This document shows, piece by piece, positions 35,490 through 46,648 of a stretch of DNA of 64,000 bases. Position 1 is the first letter of the stretch, and each line of letters starts with the position of its first letter. The position numbers were made by a program, and so were the translations under genes. Under the pieces are notes generated by a model. That model did no database searches. It had not been told where the DNA came from and saw only the letters and a list, made by a program, of their open reading frames with translations. The stretch spans positions 248,001-312,000 of the forward strand of contig CAKAKS010000295.1 of assembly GCA_916700875.1 (NCBI GenBank). Reading direction: 5' to 3'. This DNA comes from Sebastes aleutianus. Its lineage: Eukaryota > Chordata > Actinopteri > Perciformes > Sebastidae.

Positions 35490-35736
35490 TAGGGATGCAC
35501 CGATACCACTTTTTTCAGACCGAGTACAAGTACAAGTAATTACATAACGCACGCGCGAGTCAGAGGGTGCAAGCACGTCTCGTCCGCACCGTCGGGGAGG
35601 TGGAGCGTGAGCGCGTGCGATAGAACCAGAAAGATTGTGAAGAGAGATTAACGCTGCCGTAAAGTGGTATCGGTGCCGTTGTATCGGAGACGTTTTGCAA
35701 GTACGAGTTCCCGATACTGGTATCGGTGCATCCCTA
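35490..35736. mobile_element. hAT-type MITE, GATGCACCGATAC family, copy 4 (full length)
   Basis: 247 bp with termini TAGGGATGCACCGATACC and GGTATCGGTGCATCCCTA. Flanking 8-mers CCATATAC (35482-35489) and CCATAAAC (35737-35744) agree at 7 of 8 positions. Oriented opposite to copy 3. No coding capacity. Confidence 0.85.
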
Positions 35737-37254
35737 CCATAAACAGTATGTAACCCTATTCTTTTGAAAGTGCATAATGATGACAGTTCTCCAGGTCTTT
35801 TTGTTCTTCTTGCATAACTATCAATCTAATATTTTAGTAGCGTTTTCGTCTTCCTGCATTTTGCAAAAAAAGGAATCGTCTGAATTTGACAGAAAATCCT
35901 TTTATTACCCAGTCTAGGTCTGTCTGTGAGGACTTAACGCTGTGACATGCCTTTCTGCCTGTTTCTAACGTCTCCTAGTGACTAGAAAACAAGCCGGTGT
36001 TTTTTTCCTCCGAGTTGAGATTAGGGCAGGAAGAGCTGACAATTGGATGTGTGTGATTACCATACGGCTGCTTCTTCTGTTTACCTCCTCCCTCTCTGTC
36101 TGCTCTCCTTCTCTCCCCCTCTGTCTCATGTTCCTGCCGCTCACCCCTCCTCCTCCTCCTCCTCCTCCTCCTCCTCTCCCCTGTCACGGAGTGGGAGCCA
36201 GGGAGTGACGCATCATCATTCGTTATTCCGCTGAACACTCTGTCGATTCCCCCCTCTGAGCCTCGGTTTCATATCTCATCAAGAAAAATGCCAGCCCTAA
36301 CCGTGGCTGGCTCCAGATTAAAAAATCAGGTGTGCCGTGCCACAGGCGGACCTATTTGCGGCAAAAAAAAAAGCCTTTCAGATGAGAGGAGAGGAGTTAG
36401 CGAGGATATATCAATTGGATGCCTCAAATGTCCCTGTTAAATTAGGCTGTAAATATCAAAAGGCAGTAAGAGGAAAATGCCACGATTGCTCACTTTTTGA
36501 GTGATTTCTTTTTGGACGCACCTTGGTTTTTATAGTTAAAGTGTGATATATGGTGCCTATCACTTTTCATTGAGGTTAAGGGGTTAAAGCATTAGTGATG
36601 GCAGACTTGCTCAATGATGAACATCTGATTTACTGTATGTTGGGGAAAAAAAAAAAGGTTTACAACCTCATAAAACTATGCTCTTACTAGGCTCAGCCTG
36701 GAATCACTCCCAGGGCTTCGAATACCGACGCTCGGGCAAATGCTCTGACAAAAAAAAGGAAATGAATCTGTTATCTGTGGCTGTCGCAGGACTGTAATAA
36801 GGCCGTCCAAACATTTGGCCCAAATGAAATGATAGTTGACTCAACGGCCTCAATGTCTTGTATTGATAAGTTTCATGTTCTGTTTAGGAGGGCTCTCCAT
36901 TTAATATTGGATGGGTCAAACAACACAAGACTTTTACTCGGGATCGGCGTTCGGGTCCTGTGTGAAACCAAACGTTGTGTGATTTTTACTGACGACGTCA
37001 TGTTATGTCACTTACGCCACTGAGAAACATGACATTAGGTTTATAGCTTGTGTTACGTTACAAGTGTAGTTCTGTTGCCTAAACCTAACCGGCACCGTTT
37101 CACGTTAACCTCGTGTTACATCGTTAACCACGACCGTTTGCCGACTGTCCTCAGTGCGTCCCAACCGCGTCGTGCTCGGCCCACGTAAAAGGCGCCAGGG
37201 GTCTGCGGCGATGTCGGCAACCCACTCGACCCGTCTTGAAACACGGACCAAGGA
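35737..37254. other. pudp intron 3; no gene recognised
   Basis: A (TCC)n microsatellite occupies about 36146-36178. Near 37070-37130 there is GTTGCCTAAACCTAACC, a fish repeat phrase. Nothing else recognised. Confidence 0.4.
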
Positions 37255-37509
37255 GTCTAACGCACGCGCGAGTCAGAGGGTGCGAGCAAAACCCTGTGGC
37301 GCAATGAAAGAGGGGGCCGGCACGCGCCGCCTGAGGTGGGATCCCGGCCCCGCGGGGTCGGACCCGAAAGATGGTGACGAGAGGTTAACGTCACGCTGCC
37401 ATAAAGTGGTATCGGTGCCGTTGTATCGGAGCCGTTTTGCGAGTACGAGTACATGAGCACAGTATCGGACCCGATACCCGATACTGGTATCGGTATCGGT
37501 GCATCCCTC
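37255..37509. mobile_element. hAT-type MITE, GATGCACCGATAC family, copy 5 (left end lost)
   Basis: Shares CGCACGCGCGAGTCAGAGGG and the TTGTATCGGAGCCGTTTTGC core with copy 4, and ends TATCGGTGCATCCCT. The left terminus is missing and the right end abuts a LINE fragment at 37510. It may therefore have inserted in, or been cut by, that LINE. Confidence 0.75.
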
Positions 37510-37900
37510 GCCAGGATTCTCTGAAACTTCTACAGAGGGTGGTGAAAACTGCTCAGCACATCACCAGGATGGAGCTGTCATCCATGGAGGACCTCTACAC
37601 CCAGAGGTGGAGGAAGACCCCAACCACCTCAGTCACAAACTGTTCTGGCTGCTGCTGTCCGGCAGACAGTCCTGCAGCATCCAGTCCTGCAGCATCCAGT
37701 CCCGATGCTTCACCCTTATACTGAATTCTATCACTTACTGTTTACATTAACTTGATTCATATATAATATATATTTCCCTTCTGCGCTATTTTGTCTTAGA
37801 TTCTCATTTTGCTTTTTTTACTTGTATGATTTGCTTTGATACATATTTAATGAGCATTGTTGAAGGGAACCTGAGATGCAAGGATTTCACTGCCAACGAC
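37510..37900 (+). pseudogene. LINE remnant, ORF2 C-terminus and 3' UTR
   Basis: Translation from about 37515 reads LLQRVVKTAQHITRMELSSM then EDLYTQRWRK, closely matching the end of reverse-transcriptase ORFs of L2/Rex-like fish LINEs (LLQRVVKTAQ-I----LPS-EDLYT-RC-RKA). The frame then shifts before the usual SLLPSGRRY block, where CTGCTGTCCGGCAGACAG survives as DNA. A T-rich UTR follows. Dead and 5'-truncated. Confidence 0.75.
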
Positions 37901-38627
37901 TGCTTCTTGAAACTACAGTTGAATGCAATGAGTAATGCAAGTGGGCCGCTGTTAATAAGAAACACTTCATATAAAAAAGTTACTTTCATTTTTTGAAAAA
38001 ATCTAGTTTTTACAGGATTCATGTTCCAAGGGCATGTTGCCAGCTCAATCTTTGTGTGCAAGGCAGTCCTGAACAAAAGTGAATACAGGAGATGTGCTAG
38101 TCGAAGGCAACGCTTAGAAAAGAACAAGAAAAAGTCCATGGTCTGGTTCCCCACCCACCCCACAAAATAAAATCTGAATATACCCTTTCAAAAGAAAAAA
38201 GACCTCCTCTGAATCCTCACAGCACCAACTGATCAGCCCATTTACAAATATAGGAAATATGTTCGTCAGCATAAAAAATACATCTTTATGCAGCCTGGTT
38301 TAAATACTGGTCGTTCTCAGGTACAGCATGAGAGCCACTGGATAAAAAGAAGAAGAGATAGTGTGAGGATCTGTGGTGGGCAGCTCTGTGGGGGTGTGAA
38401 TGTTCTTTTCTTCTTTCACAGAAGAAACATTCTCACTGAACATGTCCCATCGTGTGGCACTGCACAGTGTAGTATGGATATCGGCCTGCATTTCTGTCGG
38501 AGCTCCCCGATCATGAGCAGCTACTGACAGCGGTGCATTTAAGGTCACCAGAAGCCCAGTTATGGCCCTTTGAGAGAGTCACTTTGTGGGTACATGTGTG
38601 TCTTTGAGTAGTAGTGACAGTACATAG
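37901..38627. other. pudp intron 3; no gene recognised
   Basis: No exon or repeat recognised. Confidence 0.4.
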
Positions 38628-38718
38628 TAGGGATGCACCGATACCGATACCAGTATCGGGTCCGATACTGTACTCGTACTCGCAAAACGGCTCCGATACC
38701 ACTTTACGGCAGCGTGAT
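38628..38718. mobile_element. hAT-type MITE, GATGCACCGATAC family, copy 6 (left half)
   Basis: Starts TAGGGATGCACCGATACCGA and stops after CACTTTACGGCAGCGTGATC, where a SINE begins. The right half is absent. Confidence 0.75.
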
Positions 38719-38945
38719 CCATCCATTACCTATAACCGCTTATCCTATTCAGGACACCCTGGACAGGTCTCCAGACTATCACAGGACAGACAACCATTCA
38801 CACTCACATTCAGACCTACGGGACATTGAGAGTCAACGATGAACCTGCATGTCTTTGGACTGTGGGAGGAAACCTGAGCACCCGGAGAAAAACCACGCTA
38901 ATACAGGGAAGAACATGCAAAACTCCACACAGAAGGGCCCCCAAG
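38719..38945 (-). mobile_element. tRNA-headed SINE, copy 2
   Basis: Homologous to the split SINE at 16960-17600 (CATGTCTTTGGACTGTGGGA, CTCCACACAGAAGGGCCCCC). On the minus strand it runs head to tail; the B-box end is decayed (GGGTTTAAAG). It abuts a half MITE at 38718. Confidence 0.75.
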
Positions 38946-40049
38946 CTGGGTTTAAAGAAAGTCAGCTCCTCACTGCCCTGAATATCACGTTAAGCTCTAC
39001 ATATAGCAGAGTGTAGCTGGCCTATTTGTTGTGTTTACTGCCACAGAAGAGGAATAAATCACTTGAAGGCTTCCTAACTTTACCAGCCGCTCTATATGAG
39101 AGGCATGTGGGGGGGTCAACCAGCAAAATATACCTCAGAGGCATGTCGAGGTTTAGATGGGGGCCACAGAACTCGTCTTAAACAAACTTTCAAATCCAAA
39201 CTCAAGTTCTGAACAGTAACAATTGAGAGCTTCAAACACAATGGAATCGTATTAACGAAGCCGAGCATATCATTCAATTACATATTCATTAGCAAGTCGT
39301 GCGCTGAACAATGATCAACAGTAGATTTGTTCAAATTAGCATTCCCTTTTTTTTTTTTTTTTTTTACATGTGATCTACTTTTCATGAAAGTAGGTCAGGT
39401 CTCACACTGTTATTTGGTGTCTCTTAGTGAGATGTTTGGCAGCTATTTTAGACTGACTCAACACTGCGAAAGGCTTCCAGAGTGTCTGAAAATATATCTT
39501 AAACAGCCCGTGAACCCTGAGAGCTCACCACTTTTGATCAAAGTGCCACAGTCGAAGCGTGCGTCTGTCAGCGCGGAGAGCGGCTGACATCACGCCCTGC
39601 CTGCATTACTGCAAATGGAACACATTACCTGCGAGTAAGAAGCCGTCGGCTGACGTGCAGGAAGCTAAATGCAACTAGATATAGGACGTAATGTTCAACA
39701 TGCTGTTGACATGTAGTTATACGTCTCCTCTACGTACTGCCGCATCAGATCATCAATCCAGGATGTTTATCCAGTGTGCTACATACCCGTGTTATCAGAG
39801 CCACATAGAGGAAACACATAAATTACAGAAGTCAATTAAAAACAATGCAGATACTGAGTGGCCACTTTATCAGGTACACCTGTAATATAATGCAATCCAA
39901 TACAGCAGCTCAGACATAAATTCTGCCTTTAATAATAATGTTCAGCTATCATTGGCGACGCTGACATGCACAAAAAATAATCAGTTTTTTGCCCTTATTC
40001 CGAAAAAGACAATATTCCACTATTATTGCCATTCCACTAACATTACGTT
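38946..40049. other. pudp intron 3; no gene recognised
   Basis: Poly(T) at 39346-39365. GAGTGGCCACTTTATCAGGT and ACACCTGT near 39855-39885 are a fish repeat phrase. No exon seen. Confidence 0.4.
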
Positions 40050-40740
40050 AGTGTTGTTAACGTTAGTGTGACACCGTTACGTGACATGTTGCGTTACGTG
40101 AAATGTGAAATGTTGCGTTACGTGAAATGTTGTGTTACGTGTTACGTGAAATGTGAAAAATTGCGTTACGTGAAATGTTGTGTTACGGGAAATGTTGTGT
40201 AACATGTTACGTGATGTTGTGTTACGTGAAATGTTGTGTAACGTGTTACGTGATGTTATGTTACGTGAAATGTTGTGTTACGTGAAATGTTGTGTAGCGT
40301 GTTACGTGAAATGTTGTTACGTGAAATGTTGTGTTAAGGGAAATGTTGTGTAACGTGTTATGTGATGTTGTGTTACGTGAAATGTGTTAAGTGAAATGTT
40401 GCGTAATGTGTTACGTGAAATGTTGTGTTACGTGAAATGTTGTGTAACGTGTTACGTGATGATGTGTTACGTGAAATGTTGTGCAACGTGTTACATGAAA
40501 TGTTGTGTTACGTGAAATGTTGTGTTACGCGATACGTGAACTGTGTGTTACGTGAAATGTTGTGTTAGATGAAATGCTGCGTTACGTGTTACATGAAATG
40601 TTGTGTTTTTTAAATGTGTGTTACGTGAAATGTGTGTTACGTGAAATGTCGTGACATGTGAAATGTTGCATTACGTGAAATGTTGCATTACGTGAAATAC
40701 TGTATTATGTGAAATGTGTGTTTTCAGTTTTGTTGTATTC
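40050..40740. repeat. TTACGTGAAATGTTGTG minisatellite
   Basis: About 690 bp of irregular 12-25 bp units built from TTACGTGAAATG and TTGTGTTACGTG, some 35-45 copies. The unit carries ACGTG, the core of hypoxia-response elements and of some bZIP/bHLH sites, so the array is a dense set of potential sites and CpGs. No reading frame. Confidence 0.9.
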
Positions 40741-41398
40741 TTAAATGTTGCAGTATTTTAATAAATACTGTTCTGTGATGTGAAATGTTGAGTTTCATTG
40801 ACTAGAGCTCGACAGCAATGACAAAAAAAGGAAAGAAAAGCAGTTGGAAAGTAATAAATGTTGTAGTGGCAACCAGCTTTCATTTGGCTATTCTTTGGGA
40901 CGATGCCATTATTTGAATACCATGTTTTATTTGAGAATACAGTCTGCGAGCAAAAGGAACCGCTGGATCGATCAGATTTCAATCCATTCCTCCCTGTCGC
41001 GACTATGAAGTGAAAGTCCAACACTCCCTCACTGCTCTGTGGGAAGCAAACTTGTACTTCACTCTTACAGTCAATACTGTGTGGGTGGCAAAGTTGGTCC
41101 AGAACTCCGTTCTTATATTCTGCAGTCACATTTTATTATGTACACCGATCATTTGTAGCTCTGCTGGAGAGAGCGTGAGGCTCCTGGGCTTACGTTCACA
41201 TACACTAAGATTAATCAAAGGTGAAAAACGCAATTGTGTTTTCCTAAAGTGCATCTAGCTCCCTCCACACACAGCTTTCCACTGACTCTAAATGCATTTT
41301 ACAGCATTTAAATACGCTTCAAACAACACTTGAACTAGCAGAGCCTACATTTAGATGAACAAGCAGGTACTGGTACATGTGTAACCGGTCGTACTAAC
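40741..41398. other. pudp intron 3, 5' end; nothing else recognised
   Basis: Sequence between the array and the exon 3 donor. No repeat recognised. Confidence 0.45.
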
Positions 41399-41628
41399 CT
41401 TCTCTGGAGAAGCTGGAGGGTTGAATCTCCTGGCGCAGACCAGGAAGGAGTCCGGTTGAGGTTTGCTGTTCTTCACGTCGGGATCGTCGCCCAGAACGAT
41501 GTGGTCGAACCGACCGAAGAAGTCTCCGTGTCGGCTCGTCTTCAGCTTGAACGTCACGCCGGCTGAGCTGGTGGCCACGGCGATGGGGATGTTGTGCTTC
41601 TGTAGATGCTGCACCAGTTTCTCCACAC
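41399..41628 (-). CDS. pudp: pudp coding exon 3: HAD core with motifs II and III
   Basis: This 230-nt exon encodes the end of codon 96 and residues 97-172. HAD motif II is the ATSS stretch (Thr115/Ser116). The motif III lysine is Lys151 in SKPQPDSF, just after the conserved HIVLGDDP. The acceptor is CCCTCTAG|GTGTGG and the donor AAG|GTTAGT, both good. The exon ends after residues PPASPEK, the same place where the human protein reads MEK before CLVFEDAPNG. The antisense frame at 41463-41654 is a shadow. The exon is followed by the very long intron 3. Confidence 0.95.
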
Positions 41629-41819
41629 CTAGAGGGACACATGTTGCGAAATGAGACTGAAGGTTAGACTAATATATGACTGTAGAAGGCTAAAAATCCC
41701 TGTTTATACGGAGCTCCACAGGGCCATTCCATACCAACTCTACTATAGATATATAGATAGAGATATATATATTTTGAGAGCTTTACTTTTATGGGAGTAA
41801 TTTAAGTTTCTGCAAACCA

Positions 41820-42080
41820 GAATCGGTTTTATTTGCCAAGTACACACACACAAGGGATTTGACTGCAGCTTTTATGCATCTCTCTACTTACACAGAAATA
41901 TAAATAACAGCTATAGGGACAAGGACAACAAAGCTGGGCAAATAAAGGTGAGGAATAGACAAAAGGTGGATGAATAAATAGTATACAAATATATATATAA
42001 AAAGCACCAATGACCAACAATAAAATAAGAAATAAACAAGCATTTCTTACACTTGTAAAAGCCAGAGAAACATTCACTAT
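41820..42080. repeat. dispersed teleost-type repeat fragment in intron 2
   Basis: GGTTTTATTTGCCAAGTACA and CACAAGGGATTTGACTGC are a phrase common in fish genomes. The limits are approximate and the family is unnamed. Confidence 0.45.
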
Positions 42081-42628
42081 GAAATATTAAATCTCACTAT
42101 CACATCAAACTGCTTAATGGTGAAGATAATTATGATTGCACTCTTTTATATACTTCTGGGTGTGTTGCAATGCATTTTGGAATAATCCTCCCAAACCCGT
42201 TTCAGGTGGGATTAGCCAGATGTTACGAGTTGATGAGGTCTGAAATTAGCTCAGAAAAGTGGGAAATTGCAAAATAATATGTGTACTGAGCTAAGGAACC
42301 GAATATTTTGATCATAGTAGTGATCATAGTATGCAACACACCATGCCATTACAAGCTGGAACTTGCAAATTTCCCTGAACCAATGAAAAACAGGGTCCTC
42401 AGTAGTACAAATATGTACATATGAAATAAAACCACTGAATGTAATATTACAGCCATGTGAAAAGTACAACAAAAGATTTCAAAAAATGATTAAATGTTGA
42501 AGGAGCAATACAACATATTTTAAAATTTTTTGTATATATATATCTGCCATAAATATTAACCTGCTCCCTTTAAAATGCTTCAAGGAAATTAAGATAATCC
42601 TTCTTGGGAAGTATACAGTCAAAATATC
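42081..42628. other. pudp intron 2; no gene recognised
   Basis: AT-rich, nothing recognised. Confidence 0.4.
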
Positions 42629-43147
42629 TTAAAGGTCCCATATTGTAAAAAGTGAGATTGTCATGTCTGTTATATTATAAAGCAGGTTTAAGTGCTATAT
42701 AAATACTGTGAAAGTATCAAAACGCTCAATATACGGAGAAACACACACAGCCCGTACTCAGAAACTGTGCGTTTGAAACAAACCGTCAGGATTTCTGTAC
42801 ATTTGTGATGTCACAAATCTACAATATTTAGACCATTTCACAGTTTTAAATGTAAACATTCTAAATGTGCCCCAGTTTAATTCTGGTTGCAGTGTATGTG
42901 AATGACATCAGCTGACAGGAAGTAAACATGGACCCAAGCTGTTGCCTAGCAACGCAATTCCGTTGCAATTCCGTTGAAATGAGCTAAAACGGAGCGTTTC
43001 GGACAGAGGATAAATACAGGCGTATTCAGGCAGACAGTATGAGGAAAATAAAGTTGTTTATTTAACATTACAGCATGTAAACATGTTCTAGTAGAAACAC
43101 AAAACACAAGTATGAACCTGACAATGAGCATAATATTGGACCTTTAA
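42629..43147 (+). mobile_element. TTAA-flanked MITE, GGTCCCATAT family, copy 2
   Basis: 519 bp, same length, orientation and internal order as copy 1, with TTAAAGGTCCCATATTG at the left and ATATTGGACCTTTAA at the right, TTAA on both sides. Lies in intron 2. Confidence 0.85.
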
Positions 43148-44334
43148 AAAATAAATATTTAGCAAGATATTTGGCACCTTTTTTTATGCAGGAACAAATA
43201 ACCAAAATTTGGCTGCAAGAAAGTGAAAACTAGTGGAGATTAAAGATTCTTCATTTGAGTAAAAAACATTTTTTTCTGGGATGTTCAGTACAAATTTCAA
43301 CTTCCAAAACTTAAAAAGTATCTGGAGTAGAGCTATAGGATTTTACAAGGTCCCATGAATTTAACACATGATTTCTTTTCACATGAAAATCCACGACATG
43401 ATCTGGGAGCTCACGGTGAGTCGGTATGGAATGGCCCCACAGCTACTGAATATGTTTTTTCTTATCAATGGTTCAACGGTGAGCCGAGAGCCGAGCGGAG
43501 TTGTGGGAGGATTTTAATCTACAGCTTCAAGGATGACGGTCTATAAAGATGTAATAAAAACTCCCTCAAGGAACACGCTCCGGTTAGGTGAAGAGAACAT
43601 GGACACTGAACACTTACATACCCTGTAAACGCTGCCGCTCCATGCATCACCACATATCACAGCTGCATCCTAATTCTGAATCATATAAAAGTCCACGGCA
43701 GGTAAATGTTTTATTAAACTAGACCAATACAAAGCAACTACAAGGTGTAAATAATGGAAGCCAGGCAATAACTCCACTGTTTGTCCTGGGAAGTACTCTC
43801 CTTTAACTAACAGTCCTGTGAGCGAGACTGTAGACTGAACAGACCACAACAGTGGCAGAAAGTTCTGAAGAGAAACCAATAGAGCATGCCCACAATAGAG
43901 AGCTACAGGGATGAGTTTAGCACTTCCTGTTCCTTCGTCTGGAAGTCAGTGGTTAACAAAAGCTGAAGAGATTTTAACATTTTGTTCTACGATATAAAAT
44001 ACGTCGGAATACTGTATGTCCCCCATGTGAATTTTGAAGCCTTTACGTGTCTTTAAAAAGGCGGTTGCTAACAAGTGGCTAAATGAGACTACAAAACGTC
44101 ATCACGCCGACTCGTCCTCCTTTACAGCCTCGCTGTGTGTATACTCGCGCTCATGTGACCGTGGTGTAGTTCGTTTATAGCCGTTAACGTTAGCTTTTGA
44201 CTTCAGCTGGATTGCGTTTAAAAACTCATAAAGTTGGTGTTCATTTGTGGAGATTATCTTGATGAAAACATGCCAGTTTCATAAACGTTAGTTTTCCACA
44301 GAGCTTATTTTCTGCCAAACCCAACGGAAAAATA
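43148..44334. other. pudp intron 2; no gene recognised
   Basis: No exon or repeat recognised. Confidence 0.4.
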
Positions 44335-44660
44335 TAACGATTCATCTACTACATCGATGTATCGATTTATATTCCTACGATCCAACTACATCGATAGGCA
44401 AGTTGTCCTTCACAGGAGACCTACATCGATATAAAATCGATCGGAAACGCAAAAATCGTTTTTTTATCAATATTAAGGATTTGCACCTTGTATTTAAGGA
44501 TGACAAACGTTATATGAAAGTGTTTTCTAGCACTTTTACTAGTAAAGAAATGTGAAACGTTCAATTCCGGTTCATTGTCTAGCCATGCACCAGCCTGCCA
44601 GCTCCGCCCTCTGCAGCGCGAGCACGCGTCCATGGCATGCATGCAGACGAACGCACTAGA
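44335..44660. mobile_element. probable TIR element fragment, ATCGATGTATCGAT family, copy 2
   Basis: Homologous in reverse to 27690-27850: ATTCATCTACTACATCGATG, TATATTCCTACGATCCAAC, AGTTGTCCTTCACAGGAGA. Limits beyond about 44530 are uncertain. Confidence 0.55.
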
Positions 44661-45364
44661 CTCCTAGCTCTCTCAAGTGAGAGGTAGCGGCGTGGAGAGT
44701 TTCATCCACAGGTTCTTTCCCCGTGCGCTGTCGTTTTTTCATTCGGAGAAAATTACTTTCTTTTCCCCGTCATGATATCTATTCAACCAACGTAAGTCTA
44801 ACGTAGTTTTAAAATGTTTTTCCAGATGTTTTCATGTATGAAAAGAGCCCAAATGAACGCTGTAGGTGGACTACTTGATTACTATCAGCAGATTATTTAA
44901 ACAGCGTTAGTAGAGGAATGATTAGTGTCCCAAGCTGCTTGATCACTATCAGCTGGTTGATCTCTGTATTATTGCTCTACCGTTTATATTGAAAATGAGG
45001 ACAGAAGCAGCAGGTTAAACCACTGTTCATTTAATAGAAGTTGGAAAACCGGAAGTTGTCAATGAAGATATTGTCATCTGGAGATGATTCATCCCTCATC
45101 TTGCCCCCCTCAGTGAATCTACTTTAACCCTCCAGGTGCACAGGAAGTAGACAGAAAGGTATGTGCTGCTTTCATCACAGCTGCTGGTCTACATGGAAGC
45201 TTATAAAGGGTCTTAGAAGACTGGTTATAATGGTAATAATGGGCCATTGTAGAAAGTCATATTGTCATGAACTGGTTGCCAGTTGTCCATCATGCGTTTA
45301 AAGGGCAATGTCACTAACAGTTCTGTTCTCAGGTATCAAATATGGCAAGGTAAATCAAGCATAC
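44661..45364. other. pudp intron 2, 5' end; nothing else recognised
   Basis: No repeat or extra exon recognised. Confidence 0.4.
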
Positions 45365-45583
45365 CTGGCATGAGTTCGGCAGAGGCAAAGATCCGTTCTT
45401 GTATTTGTCTGGTTTCAGCGAGGAGCTCCTCGGCCGTCATCGGAAGCTCCAGAGCGTCCCGGATCGTCTGGGCAGCGGTCAGAGCGTTTTTACCCATCAC
45501 CGACGCCTTCACGTCCCAAGTGTACCGCTTTCCAAAGCGGTCGCACACTTCCTGGAAGGACACAGTGTACAGCCGCTCTGTGT
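45365..45583 (-). CDS. pudp: pudp coding exon 2: cap domain
   Basis: This 219-nt exon encodes residues 23 (split codon) to 95 plus the first base of codon 96. It begins DTERLYTVSFQEV and ends ELMPG, matching the helical cap domain of PUDP, which sits between HAD motifs I and II and helps choose the substrate. The acceptor is a T-rich tract ending TTTTTTAG at 45584 onward. The donor reads CCAG|GTATGC. Phase 2 in and phase 1 out agree with the neighbouring exons. Reading is uninterrupted, with no frameshift or stop. It lies about 1.0 kb from exon 1 and 3.7 kb from exon 3. Confidence 0.95.
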
Positions 45584-45789
45584 CTAAAAAATGAGAAAAT
45601 ACAAAATTAATACCTTTCAGACCTTTAAGATTGCATATGAATGTAACCTTTGGGGCACAAATCTATTTTAGCTTATTTCAGAAAATGACTTTAACAGCTG
45701 GATGTGACCTCAAACTGTAGCCTCAGTCAAAAGAAAAAGTAAGTTATTATATACTACTAAAAACGTTATTATGCACTAATAAAAAAGTG

Positions 45790-46020
45790 CAGAATTCAAC
45801 ATTAGGCAATATTTGCACTATTTGTTTATATCATGTTTATAGCTTATTTTGTATATTGTATATTGGTAAATTCATTTTTTTTTAATTCTTATTTTATTCT
45901 AACGTTTTTATCTATTCTTTTGTTATTATACTGTTATCTTGGACCAACAAAACCAAAGCAAATTCCTAGTCATCTACCTCTTACACCTGGCAATAAACAC
46001 CATTCTGATTCTGATTAGGC
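45790..46020 (+). mobile_element. LINE 3' tail in intron 1
   Basis: T-rich UTR-like sequence ending CCTGGCAATAAACACCATTC then TGATTCTGATT, the microsatellite tail typical of fish LINE 3' ends. It takes up about a quarter of the short first intron. No ORF remains. Confidence 0.6.
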
Positions 46021-46557
46021 TATTTCTGACCAGACAATAGCAAAACAAATACATGATCAAGGTTAAAAGCTTCACATCATTTAAAATATGGTCATTTTTG
46101 ACTTGATCCATGTTTAAACTGGTCAGTAGATACACATATTTAATTCGGCACATGTCTGATTAATGAACTTTAAACCTAAAGTCTGTAAAACATCAACTTT
46201 CACATGTTGTTTTCCAGTAGCCTCTTATGAGGATAACATGGCAACCAGGTTAAACAACAGTAAATATCTAAGGTTTGCAGTACATAAAGGTATTTTAGAT
46301 GTATGCCGAATTCACCCGTAGGTTATTAATAAAACACCCATTAAGTCATATTGCTCGGTGTGACACGTTATTTTGACCCTGTGCAAAGAAATCATGAATT
46401 TCAACTTTTCTCTATGGAGTTCGGCGTGACAACTCTGCACCACTCACGATTACGAGCTCAAAAGTGAATGAATGAGTTTCTCTATCAACGCAGTTTTAAC
46501 GTAGGTGCAACCTACACACAACTACAAGATATGACACAAATAAGGACGTTTCAGGAC

Positions 46558-46624
46558 CTAATAATAATCCATCCATGTCGAAAATGACATGGCTCACGGG
46601 TTGGTAGGTACTCGGCGCAGACAT
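46558..46624 (-). CDS. pudp: pudp coding exon 1: pseudouridine-5'-phosphatase, N-terminus with HAD motif I
   Basis: PUDP removes the phosphate from pseudouridine 5'-monophosphate, a product of RNA turnover, in the cytosol. This exon encodes residues 1-22 plus the first base of codon 23. It contains HAD motif I, HVIFDMDGLLL: the nucleophile Asp is residue 16 and the acid/base Asp is residue 18. The chosen ATG (46624-46622, A at -3) gives MSAPS..., the same length as the vertebrate N-terminus. An in-frame ATG upstream at 46708 would add about 28 unconserved residues and is not preferred. The exon ends ...TTATTATTAG followed by GTCCTG: a GT donor, but a poor match beyond the first two intron bases. 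Joining to exon 2 restores the conserved LLLDTERLY, so the junction is well supported. Confidence 0.92.
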
Positions 46625-46640
46625 GCTTGACTGTGGACTT

Positions 46641-46648
46641 ACTTCCGG
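46641..46648 (-). promoter_or_regulatory. ETS-type site in the pudp proximal promoter or 5' UTR
   Basis: The minus strand reads CCGGAAGT, the consensus core for ETS factors such as GABPA and ELK, 17 bases upstream of the pudp ATG. Such sites are common near transcription starts of housekeeping genes. No TATA box is evident in suitable position, and the region is not obviously a CpG island. Function is inferred. Confidence 0.4.

Larger units (their letters stand above)
15370..46624 (-). other. pudp: pudp transcription unit (four coding exons, start codon to candidate poly(A) signal)
   Basis: Overall gene span on the minus strand. The four coding exons listed separately splice in phase (67+219+230+177 nt) into one 230-residue HAD-family protein that tracks human PUDP (228 residues, from memory) from end to end. 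Introns are 46557-45584, 45364-41629 and 41398-16457; the last, about 24.9 kb, holds most of the repeats described here. The 5' UTR and transcription start were not determined. The 3' limit rests on a candidate AATAAA only. No other gene overlaps it on either strand as far as can be seen. Confidence 0.9.

Noticed and set aside
40050..40740. CRISPR-like regular repeats
   Set aside because: Units are short, irregular and have no unique spacers; the DNA is vertebrate.
41394..41654. Alternative and antisense frames over exon 3
   Set aside because: Shadows of the real pudp exon; only the frame with ATSS and SKPQPD matches the family.
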